DNA from: Bacteroidia bacterium
GTDB lineage: Bacteria > Bacteroidota > Bacteroidia > Cytophagales > Cyclobacteriaceae
Length of the DNA: 64,000 nucleotides
Reading direction: 5' to 3'
Assembly (NCBI GenBank): GCA_030432655.1
Contig: JAUILA010000011.1
Coordinates: forward strand, 109,656-173,655
Below are positions 47,172 through 56,607 of this stretch, in pieces. Within the stretch, counting starts at the first letter, position 1. The number at the start of each line of letters is the position of its first letter. The notes under the pieces are model-generated. The model was not told the origin of the DNA. It saw only the letters and a program-made list of their open reading frames with translations, and did no database searches. Position numbers and translations under genes: made by a program.

Positions 47172-47729
47172 TTAGTTAATCTTAATCTTTCGGTTCAATT
47201 GTGGTTTCAATAAAACTGCAATGGTCAAGAGTGGAATTAGATTAAGTCCAAAACCTGATTTTCTATTTGTATTTTCTAGCTCAAACTCTTCTATGTCGAA
47301 GTAAATGAAATATACATAGCTACCTGGTTCAATGTCCCACCATTTACCAGGGTACTTATATAGTTCAAAGCTAAATAGAGTCTGATTGCTGTATGACAAA
47401 TTTGGACTACGCATGATGGGTACTTGCAATAAGAGTGTAAATATTAAGAGATAGCGTCCAACTCGCTCTGCTTTGAAGTACCATATGCTAGCTATAGTTT
47501 GCATGATGAAAAAAGTAATCGATAGAAAGAATGTATCTGGATGGTCATACCGTAACCGCTCATTAAGTCCCATGGTGAGTAACCCCAATAGACCACCGAC
47601 CATCAATAGAAGAGATATGAATTTTCTCAAACTTCGTTGATCAACATTCTTACGAGTGAAAAATCTATAAAGGCCGAATATTCCTAGTATTAAAATAATT
47701 AAAAAAGTACCCCAAATAATATCGCCCAT
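47172..47729 (-). CDS. Multi-pass membrane protein of unknown function
   Basis: 185 residues from the ATG at 47,729; an ATG 45 bp upstream adds a cysteine-containing stretch that does not look like a natural start. Hydrophobic helices lie at about 5-23, 36-54, 70-88, 95-110 and 163-178, with a Trp/Tyr-rich loop (YKYPGKWWDIEPGSYVYFIY) between the last two. It follows the TPR/PIN protein gene on the same strand with a 46-bp gap, so the two may be a pair. No family recognised. Confidence 0.55.
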   Translation of the reverse strand: MGDIIWGTFLIILILGIFGLYRFFTRKNVDQRSLRKFISLLLMVGGLLGLLTMGLNERLRYDHPDTFFLSITFFIMQTIASIWYFKAERVGRYLLIFTLLLQVPIMRSPNLSYSNQTLFSFELYKYPGKWWDIEPGSYVYFIYFDIEEFELENTNRKSGFGLNLIPLLTIAVLLKPQLNRKIKIN

Positions 47730-47775
47730 ATAGCTTAATTCAAAACATAGCTTACAAATAAAAGGCCTAAACAAT

Positions 47776-50700
47776 TTACTCTATTAACTTTTTCAAAAAC
47801 ATGCTTTGAATTGGTAATAATTTGAAATGCCCTTCGATAATTGAGCAAACTACAGAATATTGAAAATTGCTTATTTTAATCAATTTTGAGACGAAATAAG
47901 GGGCAACTCGCTCAAATGTAACCGATCCATAGAGTAAATAAACTTTTTTAAGAAAAAGTATTATGAGGTTTACCACCGACAGGTAGTTATACCTTTCATC
48001 TATAAGAATATGTAAAAATGGCAATATAGGATTAGAAATTCTTAGTTGAGCCTTCTCAAAAGCAAATAACAACAAAGATAGATTAGGATTGATATATTTA
48101 TAATTTCTCTCAAGAAGAAATATCAGCTTTTCATTAAGTTCTTCTTCGGATATGAAGTCAATTTCACGTAAATAGAATAGTAAGGAATAATTTCCACCAG
48201 AAATAATACCATTTGCTTTTGCATATTGATTGAATATATAATCATCAGACAATAAGAGATAATTCTTCATTTTCGCTATATGTAAGCCATTAATAAACGA
48301 TTCACCTAAATGCTGATTTAATTTGTCTTTTTCTTCTCTCGTTAAACCCACATCTATAGAATCTGGCATTGCAATGGAACATTCTTGAATCCAATTTTTT
48401 AAACTAATTAGTTGATTCGCAATATTCGAGGAATCTTCTTCACGGAAATGTGTATTAAAGAGTCTACCAGCCTCTAATTGAACTCTTAAATGTTCACCAG
48501 ACAACGATTTATCTTTCCATTCTCTGATGAGTTCATTTATTTCATCTACAAATGATTGCGACACATATAGATCATTAGGTATATGTCTGGCCTGTTCATT
48601 AATTAAGCTATAGAAAGTTAAACAGGCAATAGGATTTAATACTATAGCTTTACCTTTTTTCAATTCCTTAATAAATTGGTTGTTTTCATCTGATGTTATA
48701 AAATTATTTACCCCAAGATTTTCATCACCGGTTAATAAATTATAAACTTTCAAAGATGAGGTCTTAGAGATTCTACAATAAGATCCTATTGGTATTTTCT
48801 CTAGACGATATAGTTCATTAAGTTTTGACTCAAAAAACTCGGCTTTTTGCAATTCGTGCAAGATAAAATCGAAATTTGGGTTTGTATCTTCAGAATCCCT
48901 ATTAGGCCTTGTTGAAATCATTTTAAATCCACTCGTCTCTCGAAATTCTGTTGTTAAGAGTACCATAGAATCCCTAAAAGCCTTAACGAATTTATGTACG
49001 ATTTCTTCAATTACATATGTAACACCGTATGTTGTAATGACCTTGGCTCTTTTCTTTTTCCCGATTAAAAGGTTGCCCAATTCACTTTTATTACCAACCT
49101 CATTTGCATTTATATTCACGACACTTTTATCCAAAACTGTTTTTGACTCTACAACATTTGTTTCATTATTTAAAAGGTAAACAGATGTATCATATTCCAC
49201 GGATTCGAGGTCCATAAAGGTCTCTTGAACCTCCTTAGGGATTTTGATAAAATGTTGAACAAAATTTGTGTGATTAATCTCATCATGAAATGCAGCGGAT
49301 CTGAGATCATAGAGTATCCGCATAGAATCCATCCAATTACCTATAGTAAACAGATGAAAAGCGAGTTGATACTTAAAGCTGTTCTTTTGATACTCATAAT
49401 TTTTTATTTTAAGAACCGTGGATGATAATAACTCAACCTCATTGGTCAAATGGTAAATATTACATAGTCTCATTAGAATTTCATGATTATCTGGTTGAGA
49501 CCTTAAATATTTTTGAAGTATTGACTCAGCCGTTTCATAATCACGTATTTTCAGATATAAATCAGCTTCAAACAGTATAAGCTCTAGACTATCTTCATTG
49601 TCTAACTTTAATTGATCAAGAATTTGGATCGCTGCTAAATAATTACCTTCATTGAAATAACTATTTAGAAGGAGTTTAGTGAGATTCGAAAATATTGACG
49701 TGTTAACAATTCCTTCAAGCAATTTAATTGCTATATCATATTTTTCGTAATCAATCAATAAAGTAGTTAATTCATATATATCCTGAGGATTGGTTTCGAC
49801 AGTGATTAAATTAGCTGCCTTATTTAGACAACTTATGGCTTGTAATTTATCATTTAATTGATTGTATATTTTTGACTTCAGTATCAATAATCTTATCTGA
49901 TTTATTTCATTTTTATTTTGAAAGTCACATTCCTCAAGCGCAGCATCAAATTCCTTAAGCCTTATCAGACAATTAATTCTTAAAAAAGTAGCAGTTTCTC
50001 TAATTTGAGTATCATCGGAATTAATTATGACTGAACATATTTCATGGCATTTGGTATAATTCTGTTCTTTAAATTCAATTTGTGCTTCAAATAATATTAA
50101 TGGAAGTCTGTCTTCTTTTTCAAGCTTTTGACATTTCAATAACATCTTCCTCGCATTGAGAAGATCATTTTGTTCAAAATAGCTAATAAATAAGTGGCGG
50201 ATTATGAATGTATTACTAGGGTCAATTTCATAAGCTTTCTGAAATTGATAAAGTGATTCAGAAAAGTTTTGAAGAATTTTATTAGCTATGGCAATATTTA
50301 CTAGCCAAGATACTCTTGAGACTTTTAATTCCGAATCATACACTTCTGACCATGCTTCTTCCAATAATGCTTTCCCGCGTTGAATTGCCTTTAAATCATC
50401 TAAGGAAATTTGATTATGAAAATAATCAAATTCAATCAAGTGTTTTGAGAGTAAAAGGCTACCTAGAGCAGATTTTATTTCGAGAGAATCATTATTTAAT
50501 TCATAGCCCTTTTCATAATAATGAATTGCTTCATCCCTATATCCTTTAAGATCTGCTACTCTTGCTAATTGATAATTAATATTATCATCATCTAATAAAT
50601 GTGCAGGTACTTTCTTTTCAATATCTGGAAAATTAATTTCGTCAGCCCAAAGATTGATCAATATTGAGTATGCCAAAACATTAAAAGGATTTTTCTCTAA

Positions 50701-51492
50701 TACTTTATGAGCCATTGATTCTGCCTTCGATTTCTCCTTAAATATTAAATATCCCAAACCAGCTAGAGCAAGTGCTTTCTCATCATCCGTATTAAATTGA
50801 AGAGCCTTAATATAATATGAGGCAGCCTTTTCATTTTCTAACAGATTAAGATATGTGTTGCCAATTGTAGCATACACCTTGTACTTAAAAGAAGGTTTTT
50901 TTTCCTCCAAATTGCTCGCAATCTCCTCCAGAAATAATAACGCTTGTTTGGCCATGTTCCTTTCGCGTAATGCCTCTGGAACCTTTAAGTCTTCCCAATA
51001 ACTTGACTTATCTTTACCAATTGCTAATTCTGCAACCTTGTTACTTGAGATCGAAATCTTGTCAATTTTCTTTTCTAAACTGATTTCGGTTGGATCTTTA
51101 ACCTCTTGTAATACCGTATCAAAAATTTGTGTGAATTCTAACAATTCATTTTTGATATTTACTGTCACCTTTTTTAGCTCACGCAACTGAGGACTTGTAT
51201 GCAAGACCGCATCCAACGTTAATAGTAGATCCAAATTTTCTCCGTAAAAATGTCGACGGAAGTCTGTTCTAACTTCTCGATTTTCAAAGATTTTATAGAA
51301 TATCCTTTGCGCTTTTTCCTTATTAGAAAGGTATCTATGAAGACTTTCTAAATAAATCGAGTCAAAACTATTTTCTGGTTGAATATTGAATATCTCCTTG
51401 AACAACGCATGAAACCACAATTGTTTCTTCAAGTGCCGATTGAGCAATTTTAGCAATAACCACCCGAGTCTATTAATAATTCCTCCTAGCAT
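47776..51492 (-). CDS. Large TPR protein with GreA/B-C-like and PIN-like regions (conflict-system type)
   Basis: 1,238 residues, no signal peptide or membrane helix. Residues about 190-720 are TPR-like helical pairs (for example KYKVYATIGNTYLNLLENEK, DLKGYRDEAIHYYEKGYELN, FQKAYEIDPSNTFIIRHLFI). At about 800-830 SELGNLLIGKKKRAKVITTY resembles the C-terminal domain of GreA/GreB. At about 940-1,090 a PIN-like nuclease fold is suggested by KGKAIVLNPIACLTFYSLIN, LYVSQSFVDEINELIREW and NYLLLSDDYIFNQY. This order matches what annotators call TPR-GreAB-C-PIN conflict proteins. The first PIN aspartate appears as Asn (VLNP), so activity is uncertain. Role inferred: RNA cleavage during phage or stress response. 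Confidence 0.65.
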   Translation of the reverse strand: MLGGIINRLGWLLLKLLNRHLKKQLWFHALFKEIFNIQPENSFDSIYLESLHRYLSNKEKAQRIFYKIFENREVRTDFRRHFYGENLDLLLTLDAVLHTSPQLRELKKVTVNIKNELLEFTQIFDTVLQEVKDPTEISLEKKIDKISISSNKVAELAIGKDKSSYWEDLKVPEALRERNMAKQALLFLEEIASNLEEKKPSFKYKVYATIGNTYLNLLENEKAASYYIKALQFNTDDEKALALAGLGYLIFKEKSKAESMAHKVLEKNPFNVLAYSILINLWADEINFPDIEKKVPAHLLDDDNINYQLARVADLKGYRDEAIHYYEKGYELNNDSLEIKSALGSLLLSKHLIEFDYFHNQISLDDLKAIQRGKALLEEAWSEVYDSELKVSRVSWLVNIAIANKILQNFSESLYQFQKAYEIDPSNTFIIRHLFISYFEQNDLLNARKMLLKCQKLEKEDRLPLILFEAQIEFKEQNYTKCHEICSVIINSDDTQIRETATFLRINCLIRLKEFDAALEECDFQNKNEINQIRLLILKSKIYNQLNDKLQAISCLNKAANLITVETNPQDIYELTTLLIDYEKYDIAIKLLEGIVNTSIFSNLTKLLLNSYFNEGNYLAAIQILDQLKLDNEDSLELILFEADLYLKIRDYETAESILQKYLRSQPDNHEILMRLCNIYHLTNEVELLSSTVLKIKNYEYQKNSFKYQLAFHLFTIGNWMDSMRILYDLRSAAFHDEINHTNFVQHFIKIPKEVQETFMDLESVEYDTSVYLLNNETNVVESKTVLDKSVVNINANEVGNKSELGNLLIGKKKRAKVITTYGVTYVIEEIVHKFVKAFRDSMVLLTTEFRETSGFKMISTRPNRDSEDTNPNFDFILHELQKAEFFESKLNELYRLEKIPIGSYCRISKTSSLKVYNLLTGDENLGVNNFITSDENNQFIKELKKGKAIVLNPIACLTFYSLINEQARHIPNDLYVSQSFVDEINELIREWKDKSLSGEHLRVQLEAGRLFNTHFREEDSSNIANQLISLKNWIQECSIAMPDSIDVGLTREEKDKLNQHLGESFINGLHIAKMKNYLLLSDDYIFNQYAKANGIISGGNYSLLFYLREIDFISEEELNEKLIFLLERNYKYINPNLSLLLFAFEKAQLRISNPILPFLHILIDERYNYLSVVNLIILFLKKVYLLYGSVTFERVAPYFVSKLIKISNFQYSVVCSIIEGHFKLLPIQSMFLKKLIE

Positions 51493-51671
51493 GGAATCAT
51501 CTAATTTCTTCTTGATTTAGAAGTTGTATTTTAATCACAATAACGATTAATCTCATTTATGGCAGATTTTTATTACGAAAATACCGACAGACAAATAATC
51601 TGAAATAAAAATCACACAGAAGTTTATTTTTATTAGTCTTTCGGACTATTTATTATAAAGTATTATAGAAT

Positions 51672-52571
51672 ATGACGACATTTTCAGAAAATATATCAAT
51701 AGCGTTAGAAATCAATCAATGCCTGGCAAACCATAAACTCAAGTTTTCCCCGACTTTTAACTTCAATGATATTCGGACAACAGACAAAATAATAACCAAT
51801 CACCATTCAAATCGTAAGTTATCTGATATAATCCTAAAAAATTATTTCCCACAAAATCCGTCAACTGAATATCATCACTTTACAGACATTAGAGCTTTTC
51901 AAAATATCATAAAGAAAAAAGAACTTTGGCTATTCAGTGTCAAAAAAAGATTTGAGGAATCTGAGTTTAAACCTTTTTACGACGCTCATAATATGGACGG
52001 ATATAAGCTTAGAAAAAATGGTGAAGGAGTTCCAATGGAAAATGAATTGGTTGAAAATGCTTTTTACATATCTTTCACGGATGACAGCATATCAAGTGAA
52101 TCTGAGAAATATATGTGGGAATACTTTGCAAAGAAAAAGGGTGTTAGACTTGTTTTTGAAGCATCAAACATAAACACACACTTGAGGAAGATTCACTATC
52201 CCACTATTGCAACAGAAAAAGATCTCCCTTTATTGACAGATCTATTAAAAATTGGCCAGAGAAGGAACAAATATTTAATACCAAGCGGTATCGCAACAAT
52301 TGGTTTTTTCTATTTGCCACACGAATTTAATATTGAAGGTGAAAGTAGATTTCTTGTAACAAGAGAAACTGGCAAGATTTTTAATTTGGAATTTGGCAAA
52401 AAAGACGGTTTTGAATACTTAAAATTTCCTTTCAATGTGATAAATCCTCTTGCAGAATTTAAGCTGACAAAAATAATCATTAATACAAATACGGACATAA
52501 ATGAAGTTGTAGGAATAATTAAATCATCTGAAGACTTTAAGGACATTCAAATAGAAAGAAACAATCACTAA
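51672..52571 (+). CDS. DUF2971 protein
   Basis: 299 residues, no signal peptide. The segment EYHHFTDIRAFQNIIKKKEL, then LWLFSVKKRFEESEFKPFYD and AFYISFTDDSISSESEKYMW, WEYFAKKKGVRLVFEA follow the DUF2971 pattern (a YH/YR start, an F.D..E turn and an SFS/T strand with W..Y). The family is common in defence islands and beside toxins, and its fold has been compared to ADP-ribosyl-transferase-like proteins, but no activity is established to my knowledge. It precedes the RES gene by 150 bp in the same direction. Confidence 0.7.
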   Translation: MTTFSENISIALEINQCLANHKLKFSPTFNFNDIRTTDKIITNHHSNRKLSDIILKNYFPQNPSTEYHHFTDIRAFQNIIKKKELWLFSVKKRFEESEFKPFYDAHNMDGYKLRKNGEGVPMENELVENAFYISFTDDSISSESEKYMWEYFAKKKGVRLVFEASNINTHLRKIHYPTIATEKDLPLLTDLLKIGQRRNKYLIPSGIATIGFFYLPHEFNIEGESRFLVTRETGKIFNLEFGKKDGFEYLKFPFNVINPLAEFKLTKIIINTNTDINEVVGIIKSSEDFKDIQIERNNH

Positions 52572-52598
52572 CAGTATATATTTTAATGAGTGAGATTG

Positions 52599-52618
52599 TC
52601 TCAATTTCAAAATTGAGA
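52599..52618. promoter_or_regulatory. 20-bp palindrome between the DUF2971 and RES genes
   Basis: TCTCAATTT (52,599-52,607) and AAATTGAGA (52,610-52,618) are separated by two bases, too close for a good RNA hairpin, so a dimeric protein binding site is more likely. It lies 104 bp before the RES gene ATG. It is followed by GCTTTTATT, so a weak terminator cannot be excluded. Confidence 0.4.
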
Positions 52619-52721
52619 TCGCTTTTATTCTGGACAGTAAGATTAGTTTGAAGCCCGTAATCACCTGCATTTTAATATATTTTTCCATAAGTATTTGTAA
52701 CAAAGAGACAAAACTAGCGAG

Positions 52722-53801
52722 ATGAGAATAACTGACTTCTTAAAAAATGACTTCTTCAGTCTCCCCAGGGTTCAAAGCCCAAAAGAGGATTACATGGTTT
52801 TCTTAAATCGTATTTTAAAAGAGTACCTGAGTGAACTAGAACAAGTAGAAAATTTCGATGATATTGGCATTCAAATCGATAGAATCAGAGAAAGACAAAC
52901 TCATTTAGTCAAACATTTAAAATCTGCAATATCTGAATATTATGCTGGAAAGCCTGCATCGGCACTTTCTGAATTAGAATTTGGGTTAACAAGTGAGATC
53001 AAGAACTTTGAAGAAATCTTAAATATTAGAGAGTTTCAAACCAAAACGGATTTCTACCGCATAAGAATTCACAAACTAAATTATCCTCTAAAGCCTGAGC
53101 ACTTCTTTCATATTCCTTTTAATTTGAGAGGTAAAGTGAAAACACAAAGATTCAGTATTCCTGGATTTCCTTCGCTTTACCTTGGAACTTCATCATATGT
53201 CTGTTGGGAAGAGTTAAGCAGACCGAGCCTTAGTGATTTCCAAATTGTTAGGGTTACGAATACTGATATTCTAAAGGTCATCGACCTCTCACCACCGAAA
53301 AATAATAATGACTCATACGACTATTATAAATATTTAATGATTTGGCCACTTGTTTTCGCATGTTCTGTTCGCGTTAGAACACCAGAAGATTACTTTAAAC
53401 CAGAATATATTATACCTCAGCTTCTCTTACAATGGGTTCGGAAGAATGACAGGATAGACGGTGTTTCATACCAGACTACTCATATTGACTACAAGAATTC
53501 TTTATCAAAAGGAGAATTTTTAAATGTTGCTTTACCAGTAAAAGAAAACAAGACGAGAGGCTTGTGCTCGCATTTGGAGAGCAAATTCCTTATGACCGAA
53601 TCAATTTCCTTCCAGTTAAATGAAGCTTCTTCTGCTGGATTAGTTGATGGAGGTGGTGTTGAATCCTTTAAAAATATTAATGTCCAAGAAATTGAATTAA
53701 TAAAGAATGTTCCAACCAACTATGCCTTTTCAATATTTGGCCGATTAGAGGAAGCGCTTTCAAAAATGGATGCCAAAAGAATAATAAAACAAAAACATTG
53801 A
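52722..53801 (+). CDS. RES-domain protein (NAD+ phosphorylase-like) with extra N-terminal domain
   Basis: 359 residues. The RES fold begins near residue 107 (KTDFYRIRIHKLNYPLKPEH) and shows the expected Arg, then FSIPGFPSLYLGTSSYVCWE with the Y..S...WEE pattern, followed by a long C-terminal part. RES toxins degrade NAD+ by phosphorolysis. The first 105 residues are helical and could be a HEPN-like domain that often precedes RES in such longer proteins. There is no Xre/MbcA-type antitoxin beside it, so it is not a normal toxin-antitoxin pair. Confidence 0.75.
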   Translation: MRITDFLKNDFFSLPRVQSPKEDYMVFLNRILKEYLSELEQVENFDDIGIQIDRIRERQTHLVKHLKSAISEYYAGKPASALSELEFGLTSEIKNFEEILNIREFQTKTDFYRIRIHKLNYPLKPEHFFHIPFNLRGKVKTQRFSIPGFPSLYLGTSSYVCWEELSRPSLSDFQIVRVTNTDILKVIDLSPPKNNNDSYDYYKYLMIWPLVFACSVRVRTPEDYFKPEYIIPQLLLQWVRKNDRIDGVSYQTTHIDYKNSLSKGEFLNVALPVKENKTRGLCSHLESKFLMTESISFQLNEASSAGLVDGGGVESFKNINVQEIELIKNVPTNYAFSIFGRLEEALSKMDAKRIIKQKH

Positions 53802-53968
53802 TGCCATCACCAATGTGTAAGGCAATGCCTTCTCAAGTCTGCCATTATCTCATACTACCGTTATTCGTGGGTAAACCTTTACTTAATAATTCCTTAAAGA
53901 AACCTGTAACTCCTTATCGATTTATCTGAGCATGACGTAGCTGGCTCATTTACAGGTATTGGGTGTTT

Positions 53969-54619
53969 TTACCGGAGATTTGGTGAATTTTCAAATAAAG
54001 TCCAAGTCAAATTCACTTGCTCAACTTTCTTATGGTTTTCTATTTTTTCAATTATTGACTTCCTATGTGCAGCTCCGCACATAAAAATTGCTGAATTGAA
54101 ATAATTGTGTTTAAAAAATTGATAGATATTACTAATCATTGGATTTTCGTAGGCCTCAATGTCTTCATTAATTTTTTTATCCATCTCACTATTATTCAAA
54201 ATTTGGCGTTCTAAAGCACGCATTTCTTCTTGATGATTTATACAATCTAAACTATTGAGAAATTCAAAGCCATTTTTGGCGGCCAAGTAATTGAAATTGT
54301 CTATCATTTCTTGTAGTGCTCTATTTTGACATACTAATTTGATCTTTTCATGAAAAGCATCTGATAAACCAGTTTCACATACTGGAACATATTGAAAAGA
54401 ATTATAATGACTATACTTCTGAATTGCGCTTAGTTCCAGTTTCTTATGATATTCTCCATATGTCGAAAACAAAAATTCATCATATCCTGAATAAGTTTCA
54501 TCAATCGCTTCCAAAAAAATGACTTCCGGACTTATCTTGGCGATGATCTTGTATAACTCATCCGCATTGCACTTCCCAATCTCCTTATGGATCGTGCTTA
54601 TGAACGTTATATGACACAT
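53969..54619 (-). CDS. TraB/PrgY-like protein
   Basis: 216 residues. The start MCHITFISTIHKEIGKCNAD and KISPEVIFLEAIDETYSGYD follow the TraB pattern (a T.H strand, then a P..VFLE strand), and SAIFMCGAAHRKSIIEKIE near residue 185 matches the C-terminal G.AH motif. Relatives include PrgY, which blocks peptide pheromones, and TIKI-type metalloproteases that use the same Glu/His positions. This copy is soluble and short. It lies between the RES gene and the integrase, reading left. Enzyme activity is an inference. Confidence 0.5.
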   Translation of the reverse strand: MCHITFISTIHKEIGKCNADELYKIIAKISPEVIFLEAIDETYSGYDEFLFSTYGEYHKKLELSAIQKYSHYNSFQYVPVCETGLSDAFHEKIKLVCQNRALQEMIDNFNYLAAKNGFEFLNSLDCINHQEEMRALERQILNNSEMDKKINEDIEAYENPMISNIYQFFKHNYFNSAIFMCGAAHRKSIIEKIENHKKVEQVNLTWTLFENSPNLR

Positions 54620-54743
54620 AATTGTCGAAAATTTATAATAACCCGAAGAAAAAATAGATTACCTATATTTTCTAAATTGTCTTTATTCGTCAATCTTTTG
54701 CTAAATAAATTTATTTTCTTTTCACAAGCACAAAATCTTTATA

Positions 54744-56015
54744 TCATTCATTCAGAATAATATCCGCTGCCTGATCCAACACTTCCGTGTCAAAATCCTC
54801 AAAATAAGCTTCGGTGGTGTTGTAATTTGCATGCCCTAGCATATCCCCTATCTGCGCTTTACTTATTCCCTTTTGCAGCCCCGCAGTAGCAAAAGTATGC
54901 CTGGCTACATAGGTAGTTAGAGGCTCAGTTAAACCCAGCTCCTTACCAATCGCTCGAAGTCTTCGGTTATGATTACACAATCGGCTCATGTAAGTGTCAT
55001 AGATCAATTTTTTATCCTTGCTGTCAATGACATCATGTAGAATGGGAAACAATAGATCACATTCGTCATTGGCATAATAATCCAGAATTCGCTGCGCCTC
55101 TGATGTCAGTTTAATATTAAATTCCCTTGTGGATTGTCCTCGTTTTGTCTTATGCCGTTTGTACCGAATCCGGTCCTCATAAAGATTGGCTTTTGAAAGA
55201 AAAGAAAGATCAATGAAATTCATTCCGCGCATGTTGAACATGAACAGAAAGTAATTCCTGTGGTGCCATAGTCCGGAATCCTCCGGTATCTCCAACTCTC
55301 TCAGTGCTTTGATAACATCAAGTTTCACTGCCCTCTTTCGAGCCTTTTCTCTTCGAATTGAATACCCGCCTCTCCCGAACGGATAGTGCGTTTCATTTAC
55401 CTCGGTGGACTTGTCCCTTATTGCCAGGTTAAAAAAGCGTCTAACCGAACGCAAATACGTGCTGAGGCCATTTATCTTCAGGCCTCTACCCAGGTAATCT
55501 GCTTCCAGGTCCTCCAGGTAGGTTGTATCGATATCGGTGAACAGAATATCCTGTCCGTCATGATATCTTCGGAAGAATTTCAAACAGTCCTCAAACGAGC
55601 GGGCCATTCCAAACCGGTTGGCTTTCTTGTAACGATCGATTACCTTTTGACCATAACTGAGCAACCCGGTCTGCTGAATAGTGATTTGTTTGGAGAGCTT
55701 GCTTTCATCAAGTTCCTCAAATCGATTTCTGATAATTGAGGTGATCTGTTTTGATGTCAGTGAAGGGAGAATGGCCGAATGCTCAGAAAGTATTTCCTGG
55801 GCAAGTGCCAGACGTTTCTGTACCCGTGCATTTGCCTTTACCGAATTCTGATAGGTGGATTTGAACTGGCTTTGTTTATGGTTCCACAGTGAGGGCTTGA
55901 CGGAGTATCCCGTTTTAACGTAATTAACTTTTCGAAGATGGGAGATCCGGATAACAACAGGACGAGATTCTGCAGAAGTGTACCGAGGGTCGGGAAGCAG
56001 GGTGAGTTTGGCCAT
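54744..56015 (-). CDS. Tyrosine-type site-specific integrase of island 1
   Basis: 423 residues. An N-terminal arm-binding domain (SRPVVIRISHLRKVNYVKTG) precedes a SAM-like core-binding domain (about 105-210) and the catalytic domain. Catalytic residues: Arg in FMFNMRGMNFIDLSFL (about 260), Arg in YVARHTFATAG (about 373), His in LGHANYNT (about 396) and Tyr in TTEAYF (about 405). The first H of the HxxR motif is Thr, as in many Bacteroidota integrases. It reads inward from the right end; its arm-like repeat (56,070-56,103) lies 55 bp upstream, so binding there may also control its own expression. Confidence 0.92.
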   Translation of the reverse strand: MAKLTLLPDPRYTSAESRPVVIRISHLRKVNYVKTGYSVKPSLWNHKQSQFKSTYQNSVKANARVQKRLALAQEILSEHSAILPSLTSKQITSIIRNRFEELDESKLSKQITIQQTGLLSYGQKVIDRYKKANRFGMARSFEDCLKFFRRYHDGQDILFTDIDTTYLEDLEADYLGRGLKINGLSTYLRSVRRFFNLAIRDKSTEVNETHYPFGRGGYSIRREKARKRAVKLDVIKALRELEIPEDSGLWHHRNYFLFMFNMRGMNFIDLSFLSKANLYEDRIRYKRHKTKRGQSTREFNIKLTSEAQRILDYYANDECDLLFPILHDVIDSKDKKLIYDTYMSRLCNHNRRLRAIGKELGLTEPLTTYVARHTFATAGLQKGISKAQIGDMLGHANYNTTEAYFEDFDTEVLDQAADIILNE

Positions 56016-56069
56016 AAGCGAGTGGAATTATTATGGAAATTACACTCATCTGCGGTCAGTCACAAGAAA

Positions 56070-56103
56070 ATTTTGAACACTTTTTGAACACTTTTTCTGG
56101 TTT
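56070..56103 (+). repeat. Arm-like direct repeat, right copy (34 bp)
   Basis: Identical to 46,311-46,344 and in the same orientation, 106 bp before the right tRNA core. In the excised circle the two copies would flank the attachment core on both sides, as arm sites do. Confidence 0.6.
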
Positions 56104-56209
56104 TTAACGTTTTCTAATAAATTAAGATTAACCCAAGTAAACATATTTATAACTGTTTATCAGTTAGTTATGAATTTTTAAGGTATTTTAAAATAGATGT
56201 TGGAGCTCG

Positions 56210-56252
56210 CTTGTAATCAGTAGGTCGCTGGTTCGATCCCGGCAGGGGGCTC
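56210..56252 (+). repeat. Right attachment core (attR of island 1, likely attL of island 2)
   Basis: The 43-bp copy of the tRNA-Thr 3' part. The sequence before it (TTGGAGCTCG) does not continue the cloverleaf, so it is a remnant, not a gene. Confidence 0.88.
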
Positions 56253-56258
56253 TCCCTC

Positions 56259-56294
56259 AAACCCTTGTAAATCAATGATTTATGAGGGTTTTTT
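56259..56294 (+). terminator. Second copy of the tRNA-Thr terminator
   Basis: The same inner and outer stems as at 46,239-46,274, with two changed loop bases (AT for GC) and the T tract kept. It marks that the duplication extends beyond the tRNA itself. Confidence 0.65.
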
Positions 56295-56332
56295 CTTTCC
56301 TACTGTTTCTGAATATCGAAAGAATTTTTTGA

Positions 56333-56357
56333 TTTGCCCATTTTTTGCCCAGTTTTT
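56333..56357 (+). repeat. Second arm-like repeat, TTTGCCCA type
   Basis: Two units TTTGCCCATTT and TTTGCCCAGTT with a trailing TTT, the same 11-bp period and layout as the TTTGAACACTT repeat of island 1. The first TTTG is 81 bp from the tRNA core, exactly as in island 1. This suggests a different but related integrase served the DNA to the right. Confidence 0.55.
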
Positions 56358-56607
56358 ATAGTGCGTAATGGTTGCTGGTGAAAAGAAAAAAGAAATCATT
56401 TTATTCTATATCGATTTCAATGGTATTTAGAATTTTGCAAGAATTGGATATAATGCCATGAAGAGAAGGGATAGAAAGCACTAACATCTCACCTCGCACA
56501 TTGCCATGCCTTGATTTAAATTTAAAATTGTGGTGTACTTTTCAATCCCCATGAAAGTAGACTGATTCAAAAAGGTCCAATTCATTCATAGCCTTTGTTA
56601 GGCAAAT

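Larger units (their letters stand above)
56016..56607. other. Non-coding junction between island 1 and the inferred island 2
   Basis: About 590 bp that hold, in order, the right arm-like repeat of island 1, the tRNA-derived repeat, a terminator copy and a second arm-like repeat of another sequence. The remainder (about 56,360-56,600) is AT-rich and I see no gene in it. Confidence 0.7.

Noticed and set aside
52572..52721. Antitoxin gene for the RES protein
   Set aside because: The gap before the RES gene has no open frame of suitable length, and no Xre/MbcA-like protein is encoded nearby.
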